Shown here in pieces: positions 51,005 to 58,473 of a stretch of DNA of 64,000 nt. The DNA is from Actinoplanes sp. SE50/110 (GTDB lineage Bacteria > Actinomycetota > Actinomycetes > Mycobacteriales > Micromonosporaceae): NCBI RefSeq assembly GCF_900119315.1, contig NZ_LT827010.1, forward strand, positions 4,249,001 to 4,313,000. Direction: 5' to 3'. A program made the translations under genes and the position numbers. Every line of letters starts with the position of its first letter. Within the stretch, counting starts at the first letter, position 1. The notes under the pieces were generated by a model. It saw only the letters and a program-made list of their open reading frames with translations. It made no database searches and was not told the DNA's origin.

Positions 51005-52003
51005 TCAGCTCAGGCGGATCTCGCCCTGGTTGAGGACGCGGGGCAGGAAGTACGCCGTCTGGATCTCGGCGTTGGTGTTACTGCCGCGCAGCTGCTCGGA
51101 CCAGATCATGAAGTAGGTCCACTTCGGCTGACTGGTCAAGAGGCTGCTGGTCGGGACCTTGCCCATCTCGGCGATCGCGATCGGTTTGCCGGCCGCGATC
51201 GACTGGATCTGCGAGTAGTCCGCCGACGACGGGTAACTCTTGTACCAGGCGTCGAGAGTGACCACGTCGACGTAGTTGCTGCCGGGGTAGAAGTCGCCCC
51301 AGCCGCCGGCCGGGTTGTCCTGCACGTTCCACACCCAGATCAGGTTGTCCAGGCCCTGGCTGGTGAAGTAGTCACGCATCTGCTGATAGAGCTTGAGGCT
51401 ACCGTTCGAGCCCGACCGGTGACCCCACCAGTTCCAGCTCTCGTTCATCTCGTGGAACGGCCGCCAGAGCACCGGCACGCCGGCGTCCTTCAACTGCTTC
51501 AGGTACGGTACGACCGCCGCCATCCGGCTGCGCCACGTGTTGTAGAGCGTGGTGCCGGGCGTGACGATCTGCTGGAACTGCGCGTCGGAGATGCTGGTCT
51601 TCACGCCGCCGTCGAAGTTGCAGCTGGCGCCGACGGTGGGGGAGCAGGCGTGCCAGGTGAGCGCCACCAGTGAGCCGTTGGCCCACTCGGTCCTGGCTTG
51701 GTTGATCACGGCCTGCCGGTTGGCGATGTCGGTGGAGGTGAACATCATGTCGCCGCCCCACAGGCCGGGGTACTGCCCGGTGATGGCTTTGACCTGTGCG
51801 GTGTACTGCGCGGGCTGGCTGGCCGGTTCCTTGTTGTGCTGACCGGAGACGATCGAGGTGCCGGTGATCGACTTCAGGTAGTTGATGACGGTGGACTTCG
51901 GGGTGGCCGGGAACGCCGACGCGGGTGACGCGTTGTGGACGATGCCCGCGCCGATCAGCACCAGAGCGGCGCTGACGGCCCAGAACGGACGGGGGATTCT
52001 CAT
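51005..52003 (-). CDS. Secreted GH26 beta-mannanase, single domain
   Basis: A 332-residue paralogue of the catalytic part of 19649-21118. Signal peptide (RIPRPFWAVSAALVLIGAGI ending PASA), then SGQHNKEPASQPAQYT, GGDMMFTSTD, WRPFHEMNESWNWWG with acid/base E185, and AIAEMGKVP with nucleophile E279. There is no carbohydrate-binding module. The ATG at 52003 has GGAGG 6 bases upstream; the upstream ATG at 52051 lies inside the -10 box of promoter D and cannot be the start. It is followed by the esterase gene. Confidence 0.92.
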   Translation of the reverse strand: MRIPRPFWAVSAALVLIGAGIVHNASPASAFPATPKSTVINYLKSITGTSIVSGQHNKEPASQPAQYTAQVKAITGQYPGLWGGDMMFTSTDIANRQAVINQARTEWANGSLVALTWHACSPTVGASCNFDGGVKTSISDAQFQQIVTPGTTLYNTWRSRMAAVVPYLKQLKDAGVPVLWRPFHEMNESWNWWGHRSGSNGSLKLYQQMRDYFTSQGLDNLIWVWNVQDNPAGGWGDFYPGSNYVDVVTLDAWYKSYPSSADYSQIQSIAAGKPIAIAEMGKVPTSSLLTSQPKWTYFMIWSEQLRGSNTNAEIQTAYFLPRVLNQGEIRLS

Positions 52004-52046
52004 CAGGGACCTCCGTTGGGAACGGACTTCCTTGCTGCGGGGGCCC

Positions 52047-52095
52047 AGCATGCAACCGCCGTTACAGGCATGTCAAGATTAGATTAATAATTTAA
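52047..52095 (-). promoter_or_regulatory. Mannan-regulon promoter and operator, site D (best copy)
   Basis: Read leftward: near-perfect palindrome at 52095-52079 (TTAGATTAATAATTTAA in plus orientation), TTGACA (52076-52071), an 18-base spacer, CATGCT (52052-52047). Transcription should start near 52040, 37 bases before the GH26 ATG. The element overlaps the stop codon (52084-52086) of the small gene upstream. Confidence 0.75.
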
Positions 52096-52254
52096 TCTGT
52101 GGCAGTAAACGGATCGGCGGTCATCTCCGCGTGACCGGAACCGCGCCGCTGTGGCTTGGGCCAGCTCACCGCCGAAGTTCGCCACCTCACCGAACACGTT
52201 GTACTGCTGGTTGTGATCGCCGACCTGCACGCCCCGGGAGTTCGACACGGTCAC
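52084..52254 (-). CDS. Small protein with RHIM/BASS-like amyloid-signalling motif, possibly truncated
   Basis: GTG at 52254 opens a 56-residue frame beginning TVSNSRGVQVGDHNQQYNVF. The GVQVGDxNxQxNxF pattern closely resembles the RHIM-like bacterial amyloid signalling sequences placed at the N-termini of effectors in NLR-type defence systems of actinomycetes. The rest (GEVANFGGELAQ and onwards) has no recognisable effector domain, and the frame stops within operator D. It may be a stand-alone adaptor or the N-terminal remnant of a longer gene. A weak GGAGA lies upstream of the start. The reading is tentative. Confidence 0.45.
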   Translation of the reverse strand: MTVSNSRGVQVGDHNQQYNVFGEVANFGGELAQATAARFRSRGDDRRSVYCHRLNY

Positions 52255-52349
52255 CCGATATCTCCGTCCGCCACCGTGGACAACGTTAGGAAAGTCGTCG
52301 ATGCCGGCGGATCCGCTGTTCAGGTGACACCCGTGGCCGGGGGCGACGA

Positions 52350-53021
52350 TCAGGCGGGCCGGATCCGAAACTCGTTGCCGTCCGGGTCGGCGAGCAGGCC
52401 GGGGCCCAGCCGGGTGGCGCCCAGGCTGAGCAGTTCGTCGACCGAGTCGGTCACCAGCTCGAACAGCTGCCGGCTCGGCTCGGTCTTCGGGCGCAGCGGC
52501 GGGCCACCCCAGGCGATTTTGGTGCCGCCGTGCGGAGACTGGATCGCGGTCTCCCCGTCCTGGTCCCAGACCAGCGGCCAGCCCAGCGCCCGGCTCCAGA
52601 ACAGGCCGACCTCCCGGGTGCCGTCGCAGGCCAGTTCGCCGAGCGGGCCGCACCCGGCCAGGAAGTCGTTGCCGGGTTCGATCACGCAGAACTCGTATCC
52701 CGCCGGGTCGGCGAGCACGATGTGTCCCTCTTCGGGACGCTGGCCGACGTCGAGGTGCCGGCCGCCGAGGTCGAGCGCGGCCGCCACGATCCGCTGCTGA
52801 TCGTCCGGGTCGTCGCTGGTCAGGTGCAGGTGGATGCGGTTGGTGCCGAGCCGGCCGGCGCGGCCGGCCACGAACCGCAGCCCGACCTGGGTGTCGTCGC
52901 CCGGCAGGCGCACGCCGGCGGCGTCCACGATCATCTCGCGGCCGAGCAGGGCGGCCCAGAACCGGCCCGGTCCGGCCGGGTCGGGTGCTTCAACGGTCAG
53001 GGTCGTCAGTTGTGGGCGCAT
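52350..53021 (-). CDS. Two-module VOC (glyoxalase-like) protein
   Basis: A 223-residue protein made of two VOC modules. The first (residues 1-115) runs from TLTVEAPDPAGPGRFWAALL to LADPAGYEFCVIEPG; the second from LACDGTREVGLFWSRALGWP to GLLADPDGNEFRIRPA. Tandem VOC modules can form one active site in a monomer. No metal-ligand set or substrate can be assigned. The ATG at 53021 begins where the homology starts; the frame is open for 29 more codons upstream. Confidence 0.8.
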   Translation of the reverse strand: MRPQLTTLTVEAPDPAGPGRFWAALLGREMIVDAAGVRLPGDDTQVGLRFVAGRAGRLGTNRIHLHLTSDDPDDQQRIVAAALDLGGRHLDVGQRPEEGHIVLADPAGYEFCVIEPGNDFLAGCGPLGELACDGTREVGLFWSRALGWPLVWDQDGETAIQSPHGGTKIAWGGPPLRPKTEPSRQLFELVTDSVDELLSLGATRLGPGLLADPDGNEFRIRPA

Positions 53022-53184
53022 CACCAGAAAGTAGGCGGCGGCCCGCGTGACGCCAACGGCTTTACCGGGCGCTGCGTCGTTAAGGGAGCTAGGACGCGCG
53101 AGGTTCATCGAAGTCTCTCTATGCCAATAGGCCGCGGCCCATTAATATCCGTAAATATTTGCACGGTGGGAGTGGAGGTTACGG

Positions 53185-53610
53185 ATGCGCGGGAATCCCT
53201 TCAGCGAGGCTGTCTGGGCGCTGTTCCGGGGCGTGATCGGGCTGCTGTTCGCCCTGCACGGAGTGTCGACGGTGTTCGGCGTCTTCGGCGGCAACCGCGG
53301 CAGCGGGCACGCGGCGGCGGTGGGCAGCTGGCCCGGCTGGTACGCCGGCGTCATCCAGCTGGTCTGCGGCCTGCTCGTGCTGGTCGGCCTGCTGACGGTG
53401 CCGGCCGCGATCCTGGCCTCCGGCTCCATGGCGTACGCCTATTTCACCGTGCACCAGCCGCACGGCCTGCTCCCGTTGGAGAACGGCGGCGACGCGCCGG
53501 CCCTGTTCTGCTGGGCGTTCCTGGCCATCGCGGTGGTCGGCGCGGGCCGCTGGTCGCTCGACGCGCTGCGCCGCTCGCGGACGCCGTCGCTGGAGACGGT
53601 CGACGCCTGA
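53185..53610 (+). CDS. DoxX family membrane protein
   Basis: A 141-residue protein with four hydrophobic segments (starting VWALFRGVIGLLFALHGVST) in the DoxX pattern, including WYAGVIQLVCGLLVLVGL and AYAYFTVHQPHGLLPLENGG. DoxX proteins are linked to redox or thiosulfate metabolism in some species but most members have no proven role. GGAGG lies 6 bases before the ATG. It is divergent from the VOC gene. Confidence 0.85.
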   Translation: MRGNPFSEAVWALFRGVIGLLFALHGVSTVFGVFGGNRGSGHAAAVGSWPGWYAGVIQLVCGLLVLVGLLTVPAAILASGSMAYAYFTVHQPHGLLPLENGGDAPALFCWAFLAIAVVGAGRWSLDALRRSRTPSLETVDA

Positions 53611-53619
53611 GCGCGCACG

Positions 53620-54270
53620 TCAGGAGTCCGTGACTTCGGGGACGAAGGCGGCGGCGATCGGGACGCGAGCGGACCAGCCGAGTGACTCGTAGAGCTGCCG
53701 GCCGTCGTCGGTGGCGATCAGGACACCGGTGCGGGCGCCGCCGTCGAGCGCGGCCCGGGCCAGCGTGTTCATCACGGCGGTGCCCAGGCCGCGGCGGCGG
53801 TGCCCGGCAGCCGTCTCGATCCGGTCGACCATGCCGAATGCACCGTCGGCCACCAGCCGCCCCGAGGCGGCAACATCCCCCTGCTCGCCGATGATCGTGA
53901 CGGTGCTGAGCGGACCGGTTCGGTCGATTGCCATGGTGTACGTCGATGGCAGCGTCAGTGGGCGCGCGCCGAAGGTGATCGTCATGAACTGGTAAGTGTC
54001 GGCGCGCTCCCACCCGGGCGGGACGGCCGCGTGCAGGTCGGCCTCGCCGCCGGCCGTCTTGATCCAGGTGCCCGGGGCGCTCTCCCGGCGGGCCAGGTCG
54101 GACAGGGACCGCCGGTCGTAGGTGTGCAGCAGATACCGCTGGCGGTGGCCGGGCAGTCCGACGTCGACACGCCAGCCGCCGGGGACCGTCTCCGGGACCG
54201 GCGTCCCGCGGGACCGGGTCCAGGCGCGCAGCCAGGCGCCGAGCATGCCGTCGAACCGATGGTGAGTCAC
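53620..54270 (-). CDS. GNAT family N-acetyltransferase
   Basis: A 216-residue protein. The C-terminal half is a GNAT domain: FGMVDRIETAAGHRRRGLGTAVM carries the acetyl-CoA loop (RRRGLG), followed by GVLIATDDGRQLYESLGW. The N-terminal half (about residues 1-95) is less conserved and may be a substrate-recognition part. The GTG at 54270 has a GAGG-type ribosome binding site; an open frame extends to 54333. The substrate is unknown. It is convergent with the DoxX gene, 9 bases apart. Confidence 0.8.
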   Translation of the reverse strand: MTHHRFDGMLGAWLRAWTRSRGTPVPETVPGGWRVDVGLPGHRQRYLLHTYDRRSLSDLARRESAPGTWIKTAGGEADLHAAVPPGWERADTYQFMTITFGARPLTLPSTYTMAIDRTGPLSTVTIIGEQGDVAASGRLVADGAFGMVDRIETAAGHRRRGLGTAVMNTLARAALDGGARTGVLIATDDGRQLYESLGWSARVPIAAAFVPEVTDS

Positions 54271-54454
54271 CGTCACCTCATTGATCCTTCCCCCCGGTCG
54301 ATCCGGGAAATCTGCTGCATCGCCGGGAACCATCGGCCACGTTCGGGCGACTACCGGGACGACGCTTCACCGGGGACGCCCGGCGCGTCGACTGCAACCC
54401 CTTGGATGCCGGTGCGCCCGACGCGCGCCGCCGACGCCTGGACGAGGACAGCCG

Positions 54455-55900
54455 ATGGCCGTGACGCCCGATCTCGCCGTGCCCGAAACCGACCCGACAC
54501 CCGTGAAATCCGGCCGGCGGCCGTCCGCCTTCGGCGCTCTGCTGGTGCGTCTGCACTTCTACGCCGGCCTCCTGGTGGCGCCGTTACTGCTGGTCGCGGC
54601 GATCACCGGGATGTTGTACGCGTTCATCCCGCAACTGGAACACCTCGCCTACCGCGCCGAGCTGGTGGTCACCGACCCCGGCGGCCCGGCGCTGCCACTG
54701 GCCGAGCAGGTCGCCTCGGCCCGGGCGGCACACCCGGCCGGGGATCTGCTCACCGTACGGCCGGGGGAGGGGAGCGCCACCACCCAGGTGGACTTCAGCG
54801 ACGCCGCACTGGACGCCGACCACCAGCACACGGTGTACGTGAACCCGTACACCGGCCGGGTCACCGGTCAGCTCACCACCTGGTGGGCGGCCACCCCGCT
54901 CACCGAGTGGCTCGACAACCTGCACGCCAATCTGCACCTGGGCGAGACCGGCGCGCTCTACTCCGAGCTGGCCGCCAGCTGGCTGTGGGTCCTCGCCCTC
55001 GGCGGCGTGCTGCTGTGGTGGCGCCGCCAGCGGGACCGGAAGCGGCGGATGTTCGTCCCCGACCTGACCGCCCGCAAGGGCGTGCGCCGCACCCGCGGCT
55101 GGCATGCCGCCACCGGCCTGTGGATCACCGTCGGCCTGCTGTTCCTCTCCGCGACCGGCCTGACCTGGTCCAACCACGCCGGTGCCAACTTCACCGCGTT
55201 GATCGACGCGATGAACTCCAGCCGCCCGGCGGTCACCACCGACCTGACCGGCACCGCCGCCGCCAGCGGCGGGCACCACGCCGCAATGGCGATGGGTGGC
55301 GCGGACGGCGGCACGGTCGACCCGGCGGCGATCACCGGCGTGTACGGCGCGGCGACCGCCGCGGGCCTGTCCGGACCACTGTCGATCACCGTGCCGGCCG
55401 ACCCGAAGACCGCCTGGAGCGTCACCGAGATCGACAGCCGCTGGCCGGTCGGCCGGGACAGCGTCGCCGTCGACAGCACCGGGAGGATCGTGCAGCGGAT
55501 CGACTTCGCCGACTGGCCGCTGCTCGCCAAGCTCACCCAGTGGGGCATCTACGCCCACATGGGCCAGTTGTTCGGCCTGCCCAACCAACTGCTCCTCGCC
55601 GCCCTCGCCCTCGGCCTGATCTGCGTCATCATCTGGGGCTACCGCATGTGGTGGCAGCGCCGCCCGACCCGCGCCGCCCGCCGCGCCCCGGTCGGCACCG
55701 CGCCGGCCGGCGGCAACTGGACCGGCCTGCCGGCGTGGACGATCGTCATCGGACTGCCGCTGCTCTTCGCGGTCGGCTGGTTCCTGCCGCTGTTCGGCAT
55801 CCCGCTGCTCGCCTTCCTGGCCCTCGACACGATCGCCGGCCTGATCCGGCCACGTCGCGGCCCGGCCGTCCCGGTCAGTCCGGCCCCGGCCGGCCGGTGA
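54455..55900 (+). CDS. PepSY-associated transmembrane protein
   Basis: A 481-residue membrane protein with four main hydrophobic segments: FYAGLLVAPLLLVAAITGML (about residue 35), one near 180, one near 225 (GLWITVGLLFLSATGLTW), and pairs near 380 and 430. Two PepSY-like regions lie between them (TVYVNPYTGRVTGQL, and VAVDSTGRIVQRIDF). HLHLGETGALYSELAASWLW and a His/Met-rich GGHHAAMAMGG segment occur. Related PiuB-type proteins are linked to iron or copper uptake; the role here is unproven. The ATG at 54455 is preferred by ribosome binding site and homology. Confidence 0.83.
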   Translation: MAVTPDLAVPETDPTPVKSGRRPSAFGALLVRLHFYAGLLVAPLLLVAAITGMLYAFIPQLEHLAYRAELVVTDPGGPALPLAEQVASARAAHPAGDLLTVRPGEGSATTQVDFSDAALDADHQHTVYVNPYTGRVTGQLTTWWAATPLTEWLDNLHANLHLGETGALYSELAASWLWVLALGGVLLWWRRQRDRKRRMFVPDLTARKGVRRTRGWHAATGLWITVGLLFLSATGLTWSNHAGANFTALIDAMNSSRPAVTTDLTGTAAASGGHHAAMAMGGADGGTVDPAAITGVYGAATAAGLSGPLSITVPADPKTAWSVTEIDSRWPVGRDSVAVDSTGRIVQRIDFADWPLLAKLTQWGIYAHMGQLFGLPNQLLLAALALGLICVIIWGYRMWWQRRPTRAARRAPVGTAPAGGNWTGLPAWTIVIGLPLLFAVGWFLPLFGIPLLAFLALDTIAGLIRPRRGPAVPVSPAPAGR

Positions 55901-56155
55901 TCGGCACGCTCACGGGGGGTCGGCCATCAGCAGGGTGAGTTCCTTGATCAGGTCGTCCATGCTCTGCCCGGTCTGGGCGCGGACCGGGCTGCTCGCGATC
56001 GCCATCTGGAAATTCGGCCGCGTCGAGGAACGCTGGTCGGCCAACCTCGCTCCCGGCACGACGCCGCGGTAGCCGTTCCCGCGGACCGCGCCCGGCCATC
56101 GTTCCCGTCGTGCCTGGTCCGGCATCCCGCGGAAAGGAAGCGCCGAGCCGCATGC
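55901..56155. other. Intergenic region with a doubtful short frame
   Basis: A minus-strand frame at 55910-56125 (ending AIASSPVRAQTGQSMDDLIK and onwards) is open but lacks a ribosome binding site and recognisable similarity. It is recorded as unassigned. Confidence 0.35.
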
Positions 56156-56371
56156 CTACGGTTTGTCGAACTCGCCGTCACGGACTCCGCCGAGGAAGGC
56201 CACCCACTCGGCGTCGGTGTAGGTGATCACCTCGGCGTCGGGGCGGTGGCTGTGCCGGACTGCTACGAAACCGGGCGCGTTCGGTAGGTTAAGAGCCACC
56301 TCGACGCACTCTCCGCTGCCGCCGGAGCGTGTGGACTTCTGCCAGTTGGCGACCGTCAGATCGATGGTCAT
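56156..56371 (-). CDS. DUF397 protein (second of tandem pair)
   Basis: A 71-residue DUF397 protein: TVANWQKSTRSGGSGECVEV, then FVAVRHSHRPDAEVITYT and EWVAFLGGVRDGEF. These small proteins accompany XRE regulators in actinomycetes and are thought to act as partners in developmental or metabolic control. It is about 75 percent identical by eye to its neighbour at 56491-56706, so it is a tandem duplicate. A terminator-like hairpin separates the two copies. Confidence 0.88.
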   Translation of the reverse strand: MTIDLTVANWQKSTRSGGSGECVEVALNLPNAPGFVAVRHSHRPDAEVITYTDAEWVAFLGGVRDGEFDKP

Positions 56372-56446
56372 CAGCTTCGGCTCCCTCGGTGAGTGGCTTG
56401 AGCGCAGCCTGCCACGGGGCAGCCGAGGCGGGTAGCGGCAGGAAAA

Positions 56447-56479
56447 CCTGTGCCCGCCCCAGGCGAGGGCGGGCACAGG
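56447..56479 (-). terminator. Hairpin between tandem DUF397 genes
   Basis: CCTGTGCCCGCCC (56447-56459) pairs perfectly with 56467-56479 around a 7-base loop, 12 bases after the stop of the first DUF397 gene. It likely ends or reduces transcription into the second copy, which may have its own promoter. Confidence 0.65.
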
Positions 56480-56490
56480 GGAAGAAGTAG

Positions 56491-56706
56491 TTACTTCTTG
56501 TCGAACTCGCCGTCGCGGACACCGCCGAGGAAGGCGGCCCACTCCGTGTCGGTATAGACGATGACCTCGGCACTCGGACGCTGGCTGTGCCGAACCGCTA
56601 CGAAGCCCGGCGCACTCGGCAGCTCCAAGGCGACCTCGACGCACTGGCCGCTTCCGCCGGATCGTGCCGACTTGCGCCACTCCGCGCCGGACAGATCAAG
56701 ACTCAC
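56491..56706 (-). CDS. DUF397 protein coupled to XRE regulator
   Basis: A 71-residue DUF397 protein (LSGAEWRKSARSGGSGQCVEV, FVAVRHSQRPSAEVIVYT, EWAAFLGGVRDGEFDKK). Its start overlaps the end of the XRE gene by 11 bases, so expression is coupled. The XRE-DUF397 pairing is common in Streptomyces and Micromonosporaceae and is thought to work like a regulator plus antagonist or partner. Confidence 0.92.
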   Translation of the reverse strand: MSLDLSGAEWRKSARSGGSGQCVEVALELPSAPGFVAVRHSQRPSAEVIVYTDTEWAAFLGGVRDGEFDKK

Positions 56707-57586
56707 GATCGTTCAGCTCCTTCAACCTCTGGGACATCAACTTTACCGATCTCGCCTGGTCGAGCGCTGCGGCGTCGATCCCATTCCAGACCCGCTCGTA
56801 GGCCTCTATCTCGTGTGGGCGGTCAAGGTAGATCGCACCGGTCTGGCTCTCGCTGTAAACCGTGCTCGGCGGCCGGTTGCCGCCTTCGATCGGAAAGTCC
56901 AAGAGCGTGAACGGGCCGGTAACGGACGCTCGGTGCAAGCCCGCCGCCAGCGGTATGACGCGCACTGACACGTGAGGCAGTTCGGTTGCCTTCAACAGAT
57001 GCCACAGTTGTGCGCGCATCACGCCTTCGGGAAGATCGACCATCAGGACCGGCTCGGTGAGGATGACGTCCAGTTGTGGGGGCTGCGGGAAGGAACGGGT
57101 CAGCTGCCGTTGCCGTGAGCGCCGTACCTCTGCGCGAGCCGCCACTTCGTCGGCTTTCAGGTCTGGTTCAACGGCCAGAATTGCCGCATCCATATAGCCG
57201 CTCTCCTGCAGCAGCCCGGACACGAGCAGCGGGTCGAATGAACGGATTCGGTCCGCGGTCTGCTCCAGCACCACGTAGAGCTCGAACCAGGCAGGCACGG
57301 CGTCTCCGAAGGACTGCCACCAGCCTTTGGATCTTGTCTCCAGCGCCAACTGCTCGTACACCAGGCGGGTCTGGTTCGGAATTCCGTAGTGCATGCACAA
57401 CAGGGTCACCTTGCCCTTGGGTGTGGAGACGGTGCCCTGCTCGATGCGGCGGAGACTCTGCACGGACTGTCCGATCACGTCGGCCGCCGCCGCCATCGTG
57501 ATCCCGGCGTCCTCGCGCGCCTTTCGCAGCGCGAGCCCGAGTGTGCGCCGGGGGATGGTGGATCCGGTCGTCTCGGAAGCTGTCAC
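56696..57586 (-). CDS. XRE family regulator with DUF5753 domain
   Basis: A 296-residue protein. An N-terminal helix-turn-helix (ALRKAREDAGITMAAAADVI, then SVQSLRRIEQG) is followed by the DUF5753-type effector region (PAWFELYVVLEQTADRIRSF, VSGLLQESGYMDA, RRSRQRQL, PHVSVRVIPLAAGLH, YSESQTGAIYLDRPHEIEAY). This is the standard partner of DUF397 proteins, found in regulators of antibiotic production and development. ATG start at 57586. The DUF397 gene overlaps its 3' end. Confidence 0.92.
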   Translation of the reverse strand: MTASETTGSTIPRRTLGLALRKAREDAGITMAAAADVIGQSVQSLRRIEQGTVSTPKGKVTLLCMHYGIPNQTRLVYEQLALETRSKGWWQSFGDAVPAWFELYVVLEQTADRIRSFDPLLVSGLLQESGYMDAAILAVEPDLKADEVAARAEVRRSRQRQLTRSFPQPPQLDVILTEPVLMVDLPEGVMRAQLWHLLKATELPHVSVRVIPLAAGLHRASVTGPFTLLDFPIEGGNRPPSTVYSESQTGAIYLDRPHEIEAYERVWNGIDAAALDQARSVKLMSQRLKELNDRES

Positions 57587-57782
57587 GTTCGTCCCCTTTC
57601 AAGCTGTCACTCACCGCCGTTACAACTTGGTAGGTTCCGCTCGGCTTTCTGGTACGTCAAGAGGTAATCACCCGGATTTTTCTAGATCGATTCGAAAGTT
57701 CCCGGGATCGGCGTTGCTTTCCGATACCTATCAGAGTGAGCATCAGACACCACAAGGGATAACCTATTCACGGAGGTGAACG

Positions 57783-57965
57783 ATGCTTGTCCTGGCCGCC
57801 GTCGCGGGGATCCTGATCGGCCTGCTCGGCGGGCTGCTCGTGGGTCACAACCGCGGGCGCTGGTGCCCCCGCTGCGGCCGCACGCTGGACTGCCACGCCT
57901 GCCAGCGGTTCCCGGCCCCGCGTCCCCGCGAGCCGCGCAATGCCGGCCCCGACGCTTTCCGCTAG
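57783..57965 (+). CDS. Small membrane protein with a zinc-ribbon-like tail
   Basis: A 60-residue protein. Residues 1-22 (LVLAAVAGILIGLLGGLLVG) form one transmembrane helix, then HNRGRWCPRCGRTLDCHACQ offers four cysteines in the order CPxC...CxxC, a zinc-ribbon pattern. The tail is Pro/Arg-rich. GGAGGTG lies 4-7 bases before the ATG, a strong ribosome binding site. No family recognised. Confidence 0.7.
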   Translation: MLVLAAVAGILIGLLGGLLVGHNRGRWCPRCGRTLDCHACQRFPAPRPREPRNAGPDAFR

Positions 57966-58108
57966 AGCGATCTCGCGCAGCGGGGTCCGGGGCGTCGAGC
58001 CGATTGTTGCCCACGCCGGATTCCCGCTACCGGAAAAGACGAGTCATGAATGTCTGTCGCATTACCGGCCGCCGCGTCCGGCGGCCCGGAACGAGGGAGA
58101 GAACCGTC

Positions 58109-58306
58109 ATGATCAGTGTTGCCATCGATGAACGGGACCGGCCCACGATCGGTCAGATGTCCACGGCCATCGCGGGGTTGTTGGCCGACCACGGATTCGT
58201 CTTCATCGAGGACGACCGGGTCCCGGCACTCGGCGCGACGCTGCTGGCCTTCCTGGAAACGGCGCAGCTCCCGATCAATCCGCCGAACGACCCCGGCGAC
58301 GCTTGA
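58109..58306 (+). CDS. Small hypothetical protein
   Basis: A 65-residue protein, ISVAIDERDRPTIGQMSTAI, then AGLLADHGFVFIEDDRVPAL. GGGAGAG lies 7 bases before the ATG. Codon bias and the ribosome binding site support a real gene; no family or function is recognised. It follows the small membrane protein on the same strand by 143 bases. Confidence 0.55.
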   Translation: MISVAIDERDRPTIGQMSTAIAGLLADHGFVFIEDDRVPALGATLLAFLETAQLPINPPNDPGDA

Positions 58307-58473
58307 CGATGACCCGGGGCGGCCCCGCAGGGCCGGTCACCCGATGACCGACTCTGCCCCGCCGCCCGGTCACCCGATGGCGGGCTCGGTACCGCGGCCC
58401 GGTCACCGACGGCCGGCCCGTCGCCGGCCCGTCGCCGGCCGGCAGACGATGCCGGACCTCCCGCACGACGTCG

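Noticed and set aside
52003..52051. Upstream ATG at 52051 as the GH26 start
   Set aside because: It lies within the -10 box of promoter D; the ATG at 52003 has a proper ribosome binding site and starts the signal peptide.
53140..53165. AT-rich stretch upstream of the DoxX gene as a fifth mannan operator
   Set aside because: It lacks the TAATTTAA half-site and the phased TTGACR/CATGMT promoter; the resemblance is only base composition.
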